Assembly (NCBI GenBank): GCA_046482735.1
Contig: JAWOEL010000098.1
Span: 1-35,476 of the forward strand
Length of the DNA: 35,476 bases
Origin: JAQICB01 sp046482735
GTDB taxonomy: Bacteria > Bacteroidota > Bacteroidia > Bacteroidales > UBA1715
Direction: 5' to 3'
The notes beneath the pieces are model-generated. The model saw only the letters and a list, made by a program, of their open reading frames with translations, was not told the origin of the DNA and did no database searches. Made by a program: the position numbers and the translations under genes. Of this stretch, positions 1 to 8,124 are shown one piece after another; position 1 is the first letter of the stretch; each line of letters opens with the position of its first letter.

Positions 1-223
1 CTTTTATTGTTTCTATAGCCAAATCGCTCTGTGCTTGTGGTAAAGTGAGCTCAAAATTATTCACCGCCATTCCCTGCCGTGAATGCAAATCAGACTCTAT
101 TTGTATGGTAAGTATATTTCTACTCCCATTATTCTGAATAGTTTTTTTTATATAGTTTCTGCGCGAAAACTCCAAATACATCGTTATTCTCATCTTGAAA
201 AACAACCATTTACAGACGTAAAC
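1..223 (-). pseudogene. Fragment of YhcG/DUF1016-family PDDEXK nuclease (partial, runs off left edge)
   Basis: The minus strand is open from position 223 down to position 1, with possible ATGs at 193, 181 and 70. The translation contains NGSRNILTIQIESDLHSRQG followed by AVNNFELTLPQAQSDLA. This is the linker typical of YhcG/DUF1016 proteins, where an N-terminal DUF1016_N domain passes into the C-terminal PDDEXK nuclease; relatives read roughly NGWSRN-L-QIES-L-RQG and TLP-PQSDLA. The tryptophan usual in the NGWSR motif is missing here. The C-terminal nuclease domain would lie beyond the window. The frame closes with TAA at 224-226, and I cannot follow the N-terminal domain further upstream, so the 5' half is deleted or frameshifted. 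YhcG proteins often accompany restriction and other defence loci. The family call is recognition by eye and fairly secure; calling it a pseudogene is inference. Confidence 0.62.
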
Positions 224-403
224 TTATTGATTTTCAAGATTTCGAAAGCCTCGTCTTTGAAGCTTTCGCATCAGAAACACAGAAAAAAAATAGTTTTCTC
301 GCAAGCACTACATAGATTGATGTAAATGTACATATAGAGCAGAATCCATATTTTTTCAACCATTATATATACATGTACCTATACAGGTAAAGTAATATAC
401 ATA
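224..403. other. Non-coding stretch between nuclease fragment and rubrerythrin terminator
   Basis: I see no convincing gene. There is a short inverted repeat CGAAAGC (243-249) / GCTTTCG (262-268). An 80-codon plus-strand frame crosses the region but also runs antisense through the nuclease fragment, with no recognisable domain. It may be decayed coding sequence of the truncated nuclease gene. Confidence 0.4.
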
Positions 404-437
404 AAAAACCAACTTGAAAATTTTCAAGTTGGTTTTT
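404..437 (-). terminator. Perfect palindromic terminator downstream of rubrerythrin
   Basis: The 17-base arm AAAAACCAACTTGAAAA is followed immediately by its exact reverse complement, so each strand has a stem flanked by A and T runs. It lies 40 bases past the rubrerythrin stop codon. A second small hairpin, TGTGTAA (459-465) / TTACACA (470-476), abuts the stop codon. The symmetry would allow termination in both directions. Confidence 0.85.
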
Positions 438-476
438 GTATAGATAATTAAATTGATTTGTGTAAGTAATTACACA

Positions 477-1049
477 TTAATAATTTTCTTCTTTTACCTG
501 GAAATGTGCTTGAGGGTGTTCACACGCAGGACATTTATCCGGAGCTTTTGTACCTTCGTGAACAAAACCACAGTTTTGGCATTTCCACAGCACTTTTTCA
601 TCTTTTTCAAAAACTTTACCTTCTTCAATATTTTTAAGAAGTTTTAAGTATCGTTTTTCGTGTTGAATTTCTACTTTTGCTACATTTCTGAATGTGCGGG
701 CAACATCTTTAAAACCTTCTTTTTCTGCTACATCAGCAAACGATGGATATAAATCAGACCATTCTTCATTTTCACCTTCAGCACCAGCTTTTAAGTTTTC
801 CGGAGTAGTACCAATAACACCGGCTGGATATGTCGCAGTAATTTCAACCGGACCGCCTTCGAGATATTTGAAAAATCGCTTTGCATGTTCTTTTTCCTGC
901 TCTGCAGTTTCCATAAACATGTTAGATATTTGTACATATCCTTCTTTTTTTGCTACTTTAGAAAAGTATGTGTATCTCATACGTGCTTGAGATTCACCGG
1001 CAAATGCCTTTAATAGATTTTTTTCTGTTTCTGTTCCTTTAATTCCCAT
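477..1049 (-). CDS. rbr: Rubrerythrin
   Basis: This is a 190-residue cytoplasmic non-haem iron peroxidase that reduces hydrogen peroxide in anaerobes and microaerophiles. Residues 1-140 form the ferritin-like four-helix diiron domain, with E19 in AGES, an ExxH pair around E52-H55 (AEQEKEHAKRFF) and a second ExxH in VEIQHEKRY. The C-terminus is a rubredoxin-like FeS4 domain with C157-x2-C160 and C173-x2-C176. Length and domain order are those of classical rubrerythrin. The gene appears to be its own transcription unit: a TATATTTG element lies 45 bases upstream and a strong palindromic terminator follows. The gene upstream, a YqhD-type alcohol dehydrogenase, ends 61 bases away. There is no obvious Shine-Dalgarno sequence. 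Identification is secure. Confidence 0.96.
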   Translation of the reverse strand: MGIKGTETEKNLLKAFAGESQARMRYTYFSKVAKKEGYVQISNMFMETAEQEKEHAKRFFKYLEGGPVEITATYPAGVIGTTPENLKAGAEGENEEWSDLYPSFADVAEKEGFKDVARTFRNVAKVEIQHEKRYLKLLKNIEEGKVFEKDEKVLWKCQNCGFVHEGTKAPDKCPACEHPQAHFQVKEENY

Positions 1050-1093
1050 ATTTTTTATATTTAATAGTTAGTAATATTTTTTGTTGTTGGTAA

Positions 1094-1101
1094 CAAATAT
1101 A
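1094..1101 (-). promoter_or_regulatory. Putative -7 element of rubrerythrin promoter
   Basis: On the minus strand this reads TATATTTG, an exact match to the Bacteroides -7 consensus TAnnTTTG, 45 bases before the rbr ATG. I see no TTG at the expected -33 distance, so support rests on the -7 element and its position. Confidence 0.45.
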
Positions 1102-1110
1102 TAAAATCTT

Positions 1111-2271
1111 TTATAAACGGTCTTTTAAAATTGCTGTTATAACCTTATGATTAATATCACCTTTTTCACCAAAATTAATCACCCCTCTTTGTTCAAGACG
1201 ATCTGCTACTAGTGTGCAGGTATCTTCTTTTATATCATACTCACTTAAACGTGTTTCCATACCTAATGCTTTGAAGAATGCAACTGTTTTATCAATAGTT
1301 GCATCAATACGTTCGTCTTTTGAACCTTTGGTTATACCCCATATGCGTTCGCCGTATTGTACAATTTTATCTCCTTTTACATTTCGGCGAATGTTCATAT
1401 TTCCCGGTAATATGATAGACAATGTACGTGCATGGTCTATATTGTACAGAGCAGTAAGTTCGTGACCAATAACGTGAGTACTCCAGTCTTCGGTACATCC
1501 CCGAGAAAGAATACCGTTAAGAGCCATTGTTGCACTCCACATATAATTAGCCGCAGCCTCATAATTTGCTTTGTCTTCAATAACTTTAGGACCTTCTTCA
1601 ATAAGTGTTTTAAGCACACCTTCTGCCCATCGGTCTTGTAATGGTGTATTGTTTTGCACAGTAAGGTATTGTTCCATAACGTGAATAAAAGCATCTATAA
1701 TACCATTTGCAATTTGTCGTTCGGGTAAAGATGCAACAGTTTTGGGGTCAAGAATTGAGAATTTAGGCATAACTAAGGGACTGCCAAAAGATAATTTTTC
1801 TTGTGTGCTTTTTCGCGAAATTACTGAATTAGGATTCATTTCTGTTCCGGTAGCAGGGAGGGTTAATATGCACGAAAGAGGTATTGCATTTGTAACCTCA
1901 ATTTCACCTTTTAAAAGGCCCCATGGGTCTAGATTTTCGTCAACGCATAATGCGGCCGATAAAAATTTTGTACCATCAATAACAGACCCACCGCCTACGG
2001 CAAGCAAATAGTCAACTTTTTCTTTGCGAGCAACTTGTAGGGCTTCCATCATTGTTTCATATTTTGGATTTGGTTCAATACCGCCAAATTCGATATATGA
2101 AAAATTATCTAATGCTTGAGTAACTTGTTCGTATACGCCATTTTTTTTGATACTTCCGCCGCCGTACAGCATCATTATTTTAGCATTTTTTGGAACAAGA
2201 TCTTTAATTTGAGCTATAGAACCTTCTCCAAATACTATTTTTACTGGATTGTGAAATTCAAAATTGTTCAT
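1111..2271 (-). CDS. yqhD: YqhD-type iron-containing NADPH-dependent alcohol/aldehyde dehydrogenase
   Basis: This 386-residue group III alcohol dehydrogenase resembles E. coli YqhD (387 aa) along its whole length. YqhD enzymes reduce short-chain and lipid-peroxidation aldehydes with NADPH. The Rossmann-like part carries GGGS at 37-40 and AVGGGSVIDGTKF at 91-103. By comparison with YqhD the metal ligands would be D193, H197 (IDAFIHVMEQY), H266 (DWSTHVIGH) and H280 (NIDHARTL). It is the last gene of the unit starting at 7001, 25 bases after the DUF368 gene, and is followed by the separate rubrerythrin unit. An oxidative-stress or fermentative role is inferred. Butanol dehydrogenase is an alternative database name for the same subgroup. 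Confidence 0.93.
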   Translation of the reverse strand: MNNFEFHNPVKIVFGEGSIAQIKDLVPKNAKIMMLYGGGSIKKNGVYEQVTQALDNFSYIEFGGIEPNPKYETMMEALQVARKEKVDYLLAVGGGSVIDGTKFLSAALCVDENLDPWGLLKGEIEVTNAIPLSCILTLPATGTEMNPNSVISRKSTQEKLSFGSPLVMPKFSILDPKTVASLPERQIANGIIDAFIHVMEQYLTVQNNTPLQDRWAEGVLKTLIEEGPKVIEDKANYEAAANYMWSATMALNGILSRGCTEDWSTHVIGHELTALYNIDHARTLSIILPGNMNIRRNVKGDKIVQYGERIWGITKGSKDERIDATIDKTVAFFKALGMETRLSEYDIKEDTCTLVADRLEQRGVINFGEKGDINHKVITAILKDRL

Positions 2272-2296
2272 AATAATTATTTATTTTAGGATTATA

Positions 2297-3259
2297 CTAA
2301 TTTGTTTTGTTATTTTTTTGTGCAATTTTTTCTATAATAAAAATACTGATAAATCCCAGAGTAATATAGCCTATAGCAATAGCAAATTCTGAGTTTATTT
2401 CAGGAAGTATAGGTTTGTATGATGCAATTTTTATATCTTCAATAAGATGTCCGTTATCTGAAACAAAAGCACCAAAACTATTGGTTTCCACCAGATTCAT
2501 ATCTATGTCATACGATTTTTTCCATGGCCACAAAATTGCTAACGAACCAAAAATAAAACCGGTTAATATAGCAACAGTTTGGTCTTTGTAGGTTTTGAAC
2601 AACCAGGAAAGACCGTGAGAAAATACGACTAAGCCAACAACGCAACCTATAAGCACCGGAAAGAGAATACCAATATCCAAATTATTGACGGCATCAATCA
2701 TTATAAGTTGGTAATTTCCCATAAGAATAAGCACGAACGAGCCGGAAAGTCCGGGGAGAATCATGCTACATACAGCTACTATACCACAAATTATCAGATA
2801 CCAAAAGGCATCGTTTTCGATAGCCGGGTTTAGAAAAGATATTGTTGCTGCTGCTGTTGTACCTATTATTAGTGATAAAACGACTGATAGATTCCATGTT
2901 GCAATTGTTTTTCCCACAAATATTACTGAGGCCATAATAAGTCCGAAGAAGAATGACCAAATAAAAACAGGGTAGTGAATGAATAAAAAATCGAGTAGGC
3001 GTGCCAGTGACACTATACTGAGTATTGCACCGCCAAAAATGGCAATAATAAATGGTAATTGGGTATAGTGTGAAAATTCTTTAAATTTACCCGCAAACAA
3101 TAATTTTGCAGCATGTATGTTAAATGATTTTATAGCATCAATTAATCGTTCAAATATGCCGGTAATTAAGGCTATTGTTCCCCCGGAAACTCCGGGTATA
3201 ACATTTGCAGCACCCATTGCAAAACCCTTTGCAATAAGATATATATAGTGTTTCATCAT
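2297..3259 (-). CDS. popT: DUF368 membrane protein (PopT-type polyprenyl-phosphate transporter)
   Basis: This 320-residue polytopic membrane protein has about eight to ten hydrophobic segments. The N-terminus carries the DUF368 signature KGFAMGAANVIPGVSGGTIA, and a related GLSGSFVLILMGNY motif near residue 170 suggests an internal repeat. DUF368 proteins (PopT) have been reported to recycle undecaprenyl phosphate, the lipid carrier of peptidoglycan and surface glycans, to the cytoplasmic face of the membrane. The gene begins two bases after the phosphosulfolactate synthase gene ends and is followed by yqhD, inside a five-gene unit. Family assignment is secure; transport of polyprenyl phosphate is by family analogy. 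Confidence 0.92.
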   Translation of the reverse strand: MMKHYIYLIAKGFAMGAANVIPGVSGGTIALITGIFERLIDAIKSFNIHAAKLLFAGKFKEFSHYTQLPFIIAIFGGAILSIVSLARLLDFLFIHYPVFIWSFFFGLIMASVIFVGKTIATWNLSVVLSLIIGTTAAATISFLNPAIENDAFWYLIICGIVAVCSMILPGLSGSFVLILMGNYQLIMIDAVNNLDIGILFPVLIGCVVGLVVFSHGLSWLFKTYKDQTVAILTGFIFGSLAILWPWKKSYDIDMNLVETNSFGAFVSDNGHLIEDIKIASYKPILPEINSEFAIAIGYITLGFISIFIIEKIAQKNNKTN

Positions 3260-3261
3260 AA

Positions 3262-4023
3262 TTATTTACCTAAATATTGAAAAAAAGTATCACCTCGTAA
3301 ACCTAAACGTAAAGCTTCTAGAGCTATTACTTCATGAGTTGCTATATTTCCTAAATTTACTGATTCTCCTAATAATTGTATAAAAAGAGCTTGTTGGGTT
3401 TTTTGAGGTGCTTCCCACATTATATTATGTATATCAATGTTTTTTATAATACTTTCGATTAAAACTTTGTTTGCAGAACCGTCTTGGTTGAAAATTCCTA
3501 TAGTTCCACTTTCTCTTGCTTCTGTGATGACTTTAATAGATCCGGCTTCGAGTTCTTTTTGTATTAAATCTATCCACATTTCGGGTGTTAAAACCTTATC
3601 AGCTTTTTTTGATCCAACTTCGGAAATAACAGTAAAATTCTTTTTGAGTTCTTTGATATAATTCAGCTTTACCGAATGTTCTAATTCTATTGATCCATCT
3701 GAAACTTCTGTAAGACCAATATTATATGTGTCTAAAAAGCGTTGAAATTCATCGAATTTATTACGAATTATAAATATTTCAAAGAGTGTACCGCCAAAAT
3801 AAGGTGTAATACCTGCATTGGTATATACTGCTAATTTTTCTTTTAAATTTTGAGTGATTAATGCGGTGCCAAATCCAATTTTCGCATAATCTATATAATT
3901 ACTTGCAGCATCTGCAAGGTTTTGTGCTTCAGATACTGAAAGACCTTTGTCTATAACCATTGTTTGACCCGATGTTCTCGGTTTTTCTTCTCGTTTTGGT
4001 ATGTTTGGTAACGTATAGTTCAT
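3262..4023 (-). CDS. comA: Phosphosulfolactate synthase (ComA family)
   Basis: This 253-residue TIM-barrel enzyme would add sulfite to phosphoenolpyruvate to give (R)-2-phospho-3-sulfolactate, the first step of coenzyme M synthesis in methanogens and a possible source of sulfolactate in bacteria. Supporting motifs are SGQTMVIDKGLSV near residues 18-30, YAKIGFGTALI near 47-57, the GGTLFE turn near 78-83, ISEVGSKK near 133-140 and IMWEAPQKTQQ near 199-209. The start codon overlaps the stop of the TPR gene by four bases (ATGA), so translation is probably coupled. No other coenzyme M gene is visible here. In this lineage the product could feed cysteate or sulfonolipid metabolism, but that is inference. 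Confidence 0.86.
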   Translation of the reverse strand: MNYTLPNIPKREEKPRTSGQTMVIDKGLSVSEAQNLADAASNYIDYAKIGFGTALITQNLKEKLAVYTNAGITPYFGGTLFEIFIIRNKFDEFQRFLDTYNIGLTEVSDGSIELEHSVKLNYIKELKKNFTVISEVGSKKADKVLTPEMWIDLIQKELEAGSIKVITEARESGTIGIFNQDGSANKVLIESIIKNIDIHNIMWEAPQKTQQALFIQLLGESVNLGNIATHEVIALEALRLGLRGDTFFQYLGK

Positions 4024-5438
4024 AGTATTTTTTGAATAAAGTTATTAATTTTTTTTAATATTTCCGGTTCTTGATTGCAGGTGTTAAAAAATATGGAAGA
4101 TTTTTCTGTACTTAATGCATATGCTTGCTTAAAGTATTTTTGAGTAGATTTAAGTGATTTGTCGGTATATGTTGTATATGCTGCAAGTGTATATAATACA
4201 GTTGCATTTTTATGCGTGATGTTTTTATGTGCTTTGACTAACACTTCGCGAGCTTTACTATATAGTTTGTTTGTGAAATATATTTCACTTAGCTCTATCC
4301 ATGATTCGGGAATATCCGGATTTATGTCGATAGCTTTTTTTATAGCTCCGATAGCGTTATCAAACATTTCTTGTTGCTTGAGCATTATACCGTAAGTTAA
4401 CCAGTATTTTTCGTTAAGGGGGTTTAGTTCTATTGTTTTTCGAATAAATTCTGTAGCTTTTGTTATATCAGACATATGAAATTTAATCATAGCTAAGCCA
4501 AACCACGCTTCTTCACAGTCTGAATCTATATTAACAGCTTCGAAAAAATGAGCTTCTCCTTGTTCATAATCTTTGATTTTTTCGTATGATTCGCCAATGT
4601 ATAAATGTCCTAAAAGTGATTTTTTTTCGAGTTGTAAATATTCTTGATATATTTCGACAGCTTTTTCGTGAAAGTTTTGAGCTGCAAAACAGTTTCCTTT
4701 GTTGAAATATGCCGAGGAAAATGTGTCATCAATTGCTATTGCATAATCAAATGCTTCTATTGCGAGATTGTATTTTTTTATTTCGGAGTATATTACACCC
4801 AAATTATACCAGGCATTCTCTGAATATGGATCTAAATCTAAATAATGGAGGTATAATTGAATACTTTTTTTATATTTTCCTAGTTTTTCATAGCAAAATG
4901 CGAGGTCATATATAACCAGAAAATTATCTTTATTTAGCGTATATGCTTGCTGTAAATAAAAAAGAGCATGTTTGTATTGATTCGTATTTATAAAATTTAT
5001 TGCAATTGTATAATAATGTTCTTCGAGTTCGTCATCTCCTTCAATTTCTATAAATAAATTAAAAATTTCAAGTGCTTTGGTGAAATTTTCTTTAATGCTG
5101 TATGCAATACCCATTAAAAATAAAATATCTGAATTTTCGGGTTCCAGAGTATATAAATTTTTAAGAACAGATAAGGCAGAGTCTCCATCATTACGTTCTA
5201 TATGAATTTTTGCTTTTTTAAATTCAAGTTCAACATTGTGTGGATGTTGTTTTAAGGCAATTGAGGCAACGGTATAAGCTTTGTTTAATTTTCCGTTGTC
5301 TATATAGTAATCAATAAGTTCTGCAAACTCGTGAACATCAAAATATTGTTCTGTTTTTTGAGCTAGCATATGTTCACATTTTTCTATTATATGTGAATAC
5401 TCTTCTTTATTTAAGAAAAAATCGTGCTCTTCGTCCAT
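4020..5438 (-). CDS. Tetratricopeptide-repeat protein
   Basis: This 472-residue protein consists almost entirely of tandem TPR units, roughly ten to twelve, from about residue 30 to 460. Typical repeats are AWYNLGVIYSEIKKYNLAIE, ESWIELSEIYFTNKLYSKAR and YWLTYGIMLKQQEMFDNAIG. There is no signal peptide or membrane segment, so it should be cytoplasmic. Proteins of this kind are scaffolds, and the sequence does not identify a partner. It starts six bases after the DUF4301 gene and overlaps comA by four bases, so it is firmly within the operon and may act with one of those products. The TPR architecture is certain; the function is unknown. Confidence 0.92.
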   Translation of the reverse strand: MDEEHDFFLNKEEYSHIIEKCEHMLAQKTEQYFDVHEFAELIDYYIDNGKLNKAYTVASIALKQHPHNVELEFKKAKIHIERNDGDSALSVLKNLYTLEPENSDILFLMGIAYSIKENFTKALEIFNLFIEIEGDDELEEHYYTIAINFINTNQYKHALFYLQQAYTLNKDNFLVIYDLAFCYEKLGKYKKSIQLYLHYLDLDPYSENAWYNLGVIYSEIKKYNLAIEAFDYAIAIDDTFSSAYFNKGNCFAAQNFHEKAVEIYQEYLQLEKKSLLGHLYIGESYEKIKDYEQGEAHFFEAVNIDSDCEEAWFGLAMIKFHMSDITKATEFIRKTIELNPLNEKYWLTYGIMLKQQEMFDNAIGAIKKAIDINPDIPESWIELSEIYFTNKLYSKAREVLVKAHKNITHKNATVLYTLAAYTTYTDKSLKSTQKYFKQAYALSTEKSSIFFNTCNQEPEILKKINNFIQKIL

Positions 5439-5444
5439 ATAAAA

Positions 5445-7001
5445 TTACAGTTGTATATGCTCGGTTCGTAATAAATCAGTTACTTCTTTTACCGGATTGA
5501 ATGTTTCTATAGGTACTTCTACAAAAATACTGGTCCAGTTTGCCATAGCACCGTTCCATAATCCTGGTAGTTCAAGTGCTTTCAATTCTTTTCCGTCTTT
5601 GCTTTTTGTAGAAATAATTCCTGTTTCATAATCAACATAATCGAGTAAATTATATTGTTTATTATCGGAGTTTTTTAAACTACATACTATATCAACCGGA
5701 TTAAAGTGTGTTGATTTTTTTACAATTTCCATTTGTTCTTTGGAGGAGGTGTCGAGTTGAGCCATTTCTATTATTTGCAGATTTTCGGAATCATCTGCTT
5801 CTTTTACAAAGAATGGTCCACCACCTGGTTCTCCTTCGTTTTTTACCATGCCGCATACGCGAATAGGTCTGTCGAGTAAATTCAGCAAATATTCTTTGCA
5901 ATCATTTTTTGGCATTGAAAAAAAATCATCGGGAAAAATATATGATAATTCTTTTGAAAATAGTGAATAAATTTTTTTCTGCAATTTATCTGATAAGTAT
6001 TTACTTTTTTCCAATTTTTCGTAATACTCATATATGATTTTTTGGTAATGAATAAGAATACCTGCTAATGCTTTTTTGTAATCAACAGTGGTTTCTTTGT
6101 ATGTGTCGGGAACCACATTGTCTATGTTTTTTATAAAAACAATGTCGGCATCCAGATTGTTCAAATTATTTATTAATGCACCATGTCCTGCCGGTCTGAA
6201 TACTAAATTACCGTTTTTGTCGGTAAATGGTGTATTGTCCGGATTTACTGCTATAGTATCGGTTTTTGGGTCTTGTATACTATAGGTGATGTAAAATTTA
6301 ACCTTGTAGGTGTCTTGATATTTCTTTTTTGTGTCTGCGACAACTTCTTTAAATCCATCAATAAATTCCGGAGAAACTGTAAAGTGAATATGTACATCCC
6401 CGTTTTGGTTTTTTGCATACAAAGCACCTTCAACCAGATGCTCTTCTATGGCAGTTCTGTTTGTGTTTTCGTATGAGTGAAACAAAAGCATTCCTTTTGG
6501 TAAATTACCATAGTTAAGGCCTTTGGGGGTTAAAAAATAATCGAGAATGGTGGTGTAGTCTTTTTTTACCAATAAATCTGAAATGGAATAGCCATTGTCT
6601 GCAAGAACCCCTTTTAATGAATCATAAAAGGCAAATTTTGAGATGTTATTAAAAAAATATGCCGGAGAATGAAGTGTGTTGTCTGAAAAATATTTTTTGT
6701 ATGATTCTTCGCTACCGTCATATTTTTCTAAAACAGTATAGAGCATTTTAAACATGCGAGATGCAGCTCCTGAGGCAGGAGTGAATTTTATGAGTTTCTT
6801 TTTTTTCTTTTTCTTATTGAAAAGTTTAGTTAGTTTTTGAATATCTTTTTTATCGAGTTGTACGATACCGTGTTCGGGGGTAGCTGGTTTGGTGATTTGT
6901 ATTGGGGCAAAACCTTTTTCAAAACGTTCAATTTGTTTTTCAACGGTATCGGGACTTATTCCTTTATTTTGTATTTCTATTAATTGAGAATCTGTAAACA
7001 T
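5445..7001 (-). CDS. DUF4301 protein, nucleotidyltransferase-like
   Basis: This 518-residue protein matches DUF4301, a family known mainly from Bacteroidota. FTPASGAASRMFK (73-85) looks like the nucleotide-binding loop of sugar nucleotidyltransferases, and a seven-lysine run precedes it. RPAGHGALI around H273, followed by DIVFIKNIDN near 290-298, resembles the PxGHGD and NxDN elements of UDP-glucose pyrophosphorylases. A second Gly-rich segment, NEGEPGGGPFF, lies near residue 400. No signal peptide is seen, so it is cytoplasmic. It is the first gene of the unit continuing through TPR, comA, popT and yqhD, with a TATATTTG element 86 bases upstream. Family membership is fairly sure; nucleotidyltransferase activity is my inference from motifs. 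Confidence 0.82.
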   Translation of the reverse strand: MFTDSQLIEIQNKGISPDTVEKQIERFEKGFAPIQITKPATPEHGIVQLDKKDIQKLTKLFNKKKKKKKLIKFTPASGAASRMFKMLYTVLEKYDGSEESYKKYFSDNTLHSPAYFFNNISKFAFYDSLKGVLADNGYSISDLLVKKDYTTILDYFLTPKGLNYGNLPKGMLLFHSYENTNRTAIEEHLVEGALYAKNQNGDVHIHFTVSPEFIDGFKEVVADTKKKYQDTYKVKFYITYSIQDPKTDTIAVNPDNTPFTDKNGNLVFRPAGHGALINNLNNLDADIVFIKNIDNVVPDTYKETTVDYKKALAGILIHYQKIIYEYYEKLEKSKYLSDKLQKKIYSLFSKELSYIFPDDFFSMPKNDCKEYLLNLLDRPIRVCGMVKNEGEPGGGPFFVKEADDSENLQIIEMAQLDTSSKEQMEIVKKSTHFNPVDIVCSLKNSDNKQYNLLDYVDYETGIISTKSKDGKELKALELPGLWNGAMANWTSIFVEVPIETFNPVKEVTDLLRTEHIQL

Positions 7002-7087
7002 AATTACGTTATTAATTTTTAAGAAATGTACATAAATTCAGTATAAACACAATAATATATAGAATTAAATTATAAAAAAATTATTTA

Positions 7088-7095
7088 CAAATATA
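7088..7095 (-). promoter_or_regulatory. Putative -7 element for the DUF4301-yqhD unit
   Basis: The minus strand reads TATATTTG, an exact TAnnTTTG match, 86 bases before the DUF4301 start codon. No clear -33 TTG is found. The long, very AT-rich leader (7002-7087) holds no other feature I can name. Confidence 0.4.
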
Positions 7096-7141
7096 CGTAT
7101 TCTGCCAAGGAATAGAAAAATGAATGGTATACTAATATGGA

Positions 7142-8113
7142 TTATTGTAAGTGTATAAAATTTTTTCCTTGCCACAAATTGTTGGTTATCATATATTTTT
7201 CAAGCATTTGAACAAATGTTTCATATTTTACTCCTTCCCATATTGGGGCAATTCTTACTCTTCTGGGGGTTTCACTTGCAAGTCGTTCTATCATTATAGT
7301 AGGTGATAGATACGTAAGGTATTCGGCAACAAATGCTATATATGTGTCTGGTGTAAATAATGAAAATTGTGTCGGGTTTTGTAAATATTCCCGGGCAAAT
7401 CGGGTGTGTGTGACTATTTGTAGTTGATGAAGCTTTATACTTGTTAGTGGTAATTTTGAAATTATACCTGCTGACTCTATCATGTGTTGTTTGGTTTCTC
7501 CCGGAAGTCCTAAAATGATGTGTGCTCCTGTGGGGATGTTTCGTTTTGCTGTTTCTCTGATTGCATGTTCTGAACAAGCAAAGGTGTGTCCTCTGTTGAT
7601 TAATGTAAGCGTATTATCGTATACTGACTCAACACCATATTCCAAAACTACATAAAAATTCTTTTTGTGTAATTTCTCAAAAAAATCGAGTTTTTCTGTA
7701 TCTATGCAATCGGGTCTGGTACCAATAATACATCCAATAATTTCCGGAAATTGTTTAATTTCAGCAATCAATTCTTCTAAGCGTTCGATTGTTGTGTAGG
7801 TGTTTGAATATGCTTGAAAATAGGCAAAATATTGAGTTGCTTTTTTATATCGTTTGTGTACAAATTTTTTTCCTTCTTCTATTTGCTGAGCAATATTTTT
7901 TTCGGGAGTACAATATGAGGTTATAAAAGCGTCGTTGTTGCAGAAAGCACATCCACCGTAACCTTTTGTGCCGTCACGGTTAGGACAGGTGAAATTTCCG
8001 TGGAGACTGATTTTTTGAATGCGTGTGCCAAATGTATTACGAATATGATTGGCATATGAGTTAAACGGCCGTGAATGATTCCAGGGATAATTGTGTGGGA
8101 TGCTTTGTGTCAT
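7142..8113 (-). CDS. TIGR01212-family radical SAM protein (YhcC-like)
   Basis: This 323-residue protein has the TIGR01212/YhcC-type cluster motif: CPNRDGTKGYGGCAFC with C43, C55 and C58 (C-x11-C-x2-C) binding the [4Fe-4S] cluster used with S-adenosylmethionine. The radical SAM barrel continues with YFAYFQAYSNTYT near 93-105, IIGTRPDCI near 128-136, LEYGVESV near 156-163 and HIILGLPGETK near 197-207. The C-terminus has the family ending with RLASETPRRVRIAPIW. The substrate of the family is not established as far as I know. The gene begins 11 bases after the acidic-tailed protein gene and is probably co-transcribed with it. Confidence 0.92.
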   Translation of the reverse strand: MTQSIPHNYPWNHSRPFNSYANHIRNTFGTRIQKISLHGNFTCPNRDGTKGYGGCAFCNNDAFITSYCTPEKNIAQQIEEGKKFVHKRYKKATQYFAYFQAYSNTYTTIERLEELIAEIKQFPEIIGCIIGTRPDCIDTEKLDFFEKLHKKNFYVVLEYGVESVYDNTLTLINRGHTFACSEHAIRETAKRNIPTGAHIILGLPGETKQHMIESAGIISKLPLTSIKLHQLQIVTHTRFAREYLQNPTQFSLFTPDTYIAFVAEYLTYLSPTIMIERLASETPRRVRIAPIWEGVKYETFVQMLEKYMITNNLWQGKNFIHLQ

Positions 8114-8124
8114 CGTATGTGTTA

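Noticed and set aside
83..325. An 80-codon plus-strand frame at the left edge
   Set aside because: It is antisense to the recognisable YhcG fragment, has no domain and a composition typical of random frames in AT-rich DNA.
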